Shown here: positions 5,902 to 7,659 of the stretch, in pieces | How the letters are laid out: each line of letters opens with the position of its first letter | How positions within the stretch are numbered: the first letter of the stretch is position 1 | Assembly (NCBI GenBank): GCA_003151895.1 | Contig: PLYX01000251.1 | Location: 691-8,349 of the forward strand | DNA: 7,659 bases | Source of the DNA: Solirubrobacterales bacterium | GTDB taxonomy: Bacteria > Actinomycetota > Thermoleophilia > Solirubrobacterales > Solirubrobacteraceae | Reading direction: 5' to 3' | The notes under the pieces: model-generated | Database searches by the model: none | What the model was told of the DNA's origin: nothing | Seen by the model: only the letters and a program-made list of their open reading frames with translations | Translations under genes and position numbers: made by a program

Positions 5902-6674
5902 GTCTGGGTGCAGGGATAGTTGGGGTTGCCGGATGCTTCTGAGGAGGGAGCCAGGCGGAGAATCGCCGAGTCTTCCAGCGCGACGGCGCGGTCGCCTTTG
6001 GCGAAGGCGCTTTCGTGGCCTTCGGGCGCCACTGTAAAGCTCACGGTCACCTTGGCGATGACTTCGGCTTCTGCTTCGACCACGGCCGTCGTGGGGTTGG
6101 GATTCAGCTGACCGAGTTTGGCTCCCGTGTCGCCTTCCCGGTAGTAGCGATAGTACTGGAAGATGGGGACGCTTTCTGTCTGCTGCACACCGGTGAGCAG
6201 CTTACGTTCGGTGGGCGCTTCTGTTTCGTTGAAGGTGTAGTTGGGCGCTTTTCCGGAGCTCGGCCACGACTTTTCGGTGAGAGTGCCTTCCGATTTGCCG
6301 GCAGCCGGTGTGTAGATGATTTCGCGCAGTCTGACGGTCGATAGCGAGGACACGGGTTCTTTGTATGCGTTCAAAGGACTGCTTTCGCTGATGAACTTGA
6401 TGGTGGTGGCGGTGCTGGGCGGCTGGATGGGGGTGACCAACGGCGCCACGCAGGCGGAGTGCAGCTGCAGCATGATGTTCTCCAGCGCCACGCGTCCCGT
6501 CTGGTCGACGTGCGCCCGATCGGTGATGCGCGAGACGTCGCTCCTCGTGAAGTCCAGGAGCGAGAAGGCGGCCAGGGTGACGATGATCCCCGTCACCATC
6601 GCGACCAACAGCTCGATCAGGGTATACCCGCGCTCGCTGCGCAGCGCTGCCGGTGGGTAGCTGAGCGGGCTCAT
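5898..6674 (-). CDS. PilW-like minor prepilin
   Basis: The protein is 258 residues. It has a 16-residue leader ending ALRSERG, then YTLIELLVAMVTGIIVTLAA: the prepilin cleavage/methylation motif (N_methyl family) with Gly at -1, an aromatic residue at +1 and Glu at +5. Prepilin peptidase (PilD) should cut after Gly16 and methylate Tyr17. The membrane helix is followed by the amphipathic stretch GRVALENIMLQLHSAC, then a beta-rich globular head. Cys75 (HSAC) and Cys255 (NYPCTQT, at the C-terminus) are the only cysteines and could form a disulfide that staples the tail to the first helix. PilW-type minor pilins prime pilus assembly in the inner membrane along with PilV- and PilX-type partners. 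The gene overlaps both neighbours by 4 bases (6671-6674 and 5898-5901). Upstream there is only a weak GGGA about 9 bases from the ATG, so coupling to the upstream gene is likely. Confidence 0.9.
   Translation of the reverse strand: MSPLSYPPAALRSERGYTLIELLVAMVTGIIVTLAAFSLLDFTRSDVSRITDRAHVDQTGRVALENIMLQLHSACVAPLVTPIQPPSTATTIKFISESSPLNAYKEPVSSLSTVRLREIIYTPAAGKSEGTLTEKSWPSSGKAPNYTFNETEAPTERKLLTGVQQTESVPIFQYYRYYREGDTGAKLGQLNPNPTTAVVEAEAEVIAKVTVSFTVAPEGHESAFAKGDRAVALEDSAILRLAPSSEASGNPNYPCTQT
6671..6674 (-). promoter_or_regulatory. ATGA stop/start overlap, pilV-like to pilW-like
   Basis: The TGA of the upstream beta-rich minor pilin gene overlaps the ATG of the PilW-like gene in the same ATGA arrangement as the next junction. 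This fixes the PilW-like start and supports a single transcript for the three genes. Confidence 0.85.
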
Positions 6675-7659
6675 GGGCAGGATCCCAGACTGGTTCCACT
6701 GGGGCTACCGCTTGGGCTTGTACCCAGATATATGATGGCGTTGCCGCCGCTGGTGCCACCATTGGTCCAGGCCGTCGATGGACCGGTGGGGGCGTTGTTG
6801 GAGAATGAGCCTTCCCATCTCCTGGTGCCATTGGTCACGCACATGGTGTAGTTGCCATAGGGCAATCCCGGACGAGGCAGAGCTCCGAGGGGCGTGCTCG
6901 CGAACACGCGCTTGGTGCCACAGCCCGAATCGGTGGTATAGCCGCTGCCGGTCGTTACGAGTGAGCCTTCGGTGGATGCGCCGGGACCGGTGCCGCTCAT
7001 CACCTTTATTTTCACGGGCGGCTGCGTCACGGGGACCGCTGCCGTGCCGCCAGCTGGAACGACGACTTCGACTTCGGGGTTGCCGGCGTTGAGCGCCTTG
7101 GGCCTGTCCGCTTCGCATTCGCCGGCGTACACGGTGTAGGGCGATGTTCCAGGGAACGGATACACAGTCGTTGGAGATTCGACAGTGGCTTTATAGGCTT
7201 CGGCAGTCCCAACCTGCTTGAAGGTGGCCATTCCGCTGTTGTGGGCGACGAACGAGTCGCCTTCGGGGGAGATGACCCCGGTGGTGGTGAAGCTGACCGC
7301 CAGCTTGCCCGCTCGTCCGAGGTAGTAGCCCTCCTTGGCCGTGGTCTCCGCGGGAAGATACACGCTGCGCGTGACGCTCAGGTCGTCGTGGGAGTCTGCG
7401 TACCAGTTTGGATCCACGTAGCCCGACTTGCTGACATGGATTTGATCTTCCCCCGGCAGCACGGCGAGGATCGCGCAGCCGTTGGTGGAGGTTTCAACCG
7501 TGGCCGGCAACGGCCCGGTGACCTGTACCGTCGCCCCTTGTATGGGTGTGCCGGATTCGGTGACCTGTACGATCAGCGCGGCGCCCGGCGGCGGGCTGAT
7601 GACGCTGGTCTCCACGACCGGCTTGCCGACGCCGAGCGACGGCCACGTCACCTTGGAGG
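6671..7659 (-). CDS. Probable PilV-like minor pilin/adhesin with carboxypeptidase-regulatory-like domain (5' end outside window)
   Basis: The minus frame is open to the right edge. The GTG at 7651 has only two codons before it (S-K) and no stop, so it is probably internal and the N-terminus, expected to carry a prepilin helix, is missing. Numbered from that GTG, residues 24-99 look like a carboxypeptidase-regulatory-like/Ig-like fold: GAALIVQVTESGTPIQGATV, then a G-C-A-I-L strand, LPGEDQIHVSKSGYVD. Residues about 115-205 are another beta-rich region. Residues 212-279 may be a second Ig-like module (PVKIKVMSGTG to YGNYTMCVTNGTRRW). The tail is rich in Gly/Ser/Thr and ends GSCP, so a Cys sits at the extreme C-terminus, as in PilW. 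The gene is first of the three visible in the operon. Position and partners suggest the PilV slot, carrying surface-exposed modules at the pilus tip. The PilV label depends on the unseen N-terminus. Confidence 0.7.
   Translation of the reverse strand, partial: SKVTWPSLGVGKPVVETSVISPPPGAALIVQVTESGTPIQGATVQVTGPLPATVETSTNGCAILAVLPGEDQIHVSKSGYVDPNWYADSHDDLSVTRSVYLPAETTAKEGYYLGRAGKLAVSFTTTGVISPEGDSFVAHNSGMATFKQVGTAEAYKATVESPTTVYPFPGTSPYTVYAGECEADRPKALNAGNPEVEVVVPAGGTAAVPVTQPPVKIKVMSGTGPGASTEGSLVTTGSGYTTDSGCGTKRVFASTPLGALPRPGLPYGNYTMCVTNGTRRWEGSFSNNAPTGPSTAWTNGGTSGGNAIIYLGTSPSGSPSGTSLGSCP
7355..7582 (-). other. Carboxypeptidase-regulatory-like (Ig-fold) domain region
   Basis: This codes the module with the pattern V-Q-V-x-x-x-G-x-P-I-x-G-A-T-V-x-V-x-G, then T-N-G-C-A-x-L-x-x-L-P-G-x-x-x-I-H-V-S-K-x-G-Y-V-D. 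The G-A-T-V strand, the N-G turn and the final 'S-K-x-G-Y' strand are the usual signature of this family. Such modules serve as stalks or binding domains on surface proteins. Confidence 0.65.

Noticed and set aside
4255..5919. A 554-codon open frame on the plus strand opposite the PilX-like gene
   Set aside because: It mirrors the real gene, has the composition typical of an antisense shadow in high-GC DNA (Val/Gly/Arg-rich), and shows no domain. The minus frame has the prepilin N-terminus and coupled start.
7649..7651. GTG as the true start of the rightmost gene
   Set aside because: The frame stays open to the window edge, the protein would then lack any export or prepilin signal although its partners have them, and the reading S-K-V-T-W-P continues naturally upstream.

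Overview
The window is high-GC bacterial chromosome with strong GC bias at third codon positions. I would place it in the Actinomycetota, most plausibly class Thermoleophilia (Solirubrobacterales or relatives). Two things point there: a secreted protein built from 'SCPS-LC-V' cysteine-pair repeats with 'STDP' turns, and a minor-pilin operon whose large PilX-like and carboxypeptidase-regulatory-domain members look like those of soil Thermoleophilia. This assignment rests on memory of the families, not on a search.

Layout from left to right. At 1-105 (+) is the last 34 codons of a gene that begins outside the window. At 214-2322 (-) is a secreted or lipid-anchored protein made of 14 repeats of about 45 residues, each with a cysteine pair, probably a beta-propeller-like fold. 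From 2323 to 3288 there is no intact gene. This stretch holds the decayed C-terminal end of a trypsin-like serine peptidase (2831-3079, -) and two short tandem direct repeats. These lie just past the 3' end of a complete tRNA-Trp(CCA) gene (3289-3359, -). Together they look like the scar of an old insertion or deletion next to a tRNA, but no integrase and no second tRNA-end copy is visible. At 3495-4181 (+) is a small secreted protein of unknown family. It converges on the pilus operon with only 10 bases between the stop codons.

From 4192 to the right edge (-) lies an operon of three tightly coupled genes. In transcription order they are: a partial gene for a probable PilV-like or adhesin-type minor pilin with a carboxypeptidase-regulatory-like (Ig-like) domain (6671-7659); a PilW-like prepilin with a textbook cleavage/methylation motif (5898-6674); and a 569-residue PilX-like protein with a divergent prepilin N-terminus and a probable beta-helical C-terminal region (4192-5901). 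Each junction is a 4-base ATGA overlap, which implies translational coupling and joint assembly. The likely role is priming or capping a type IV pilus, with the large beta-rich members displayed at the tip; this is inference from the family.

The most notable items are the 14-unit cysteine-pair repeat protein with an apparent N-to-C 'velcro' closure, the unusually large PilX-like protein, and the tRNA-Trp-flanking scar. No CRISPR array, intact insertion sequence, riboswitch or convincing intrinsic terminator was seen.
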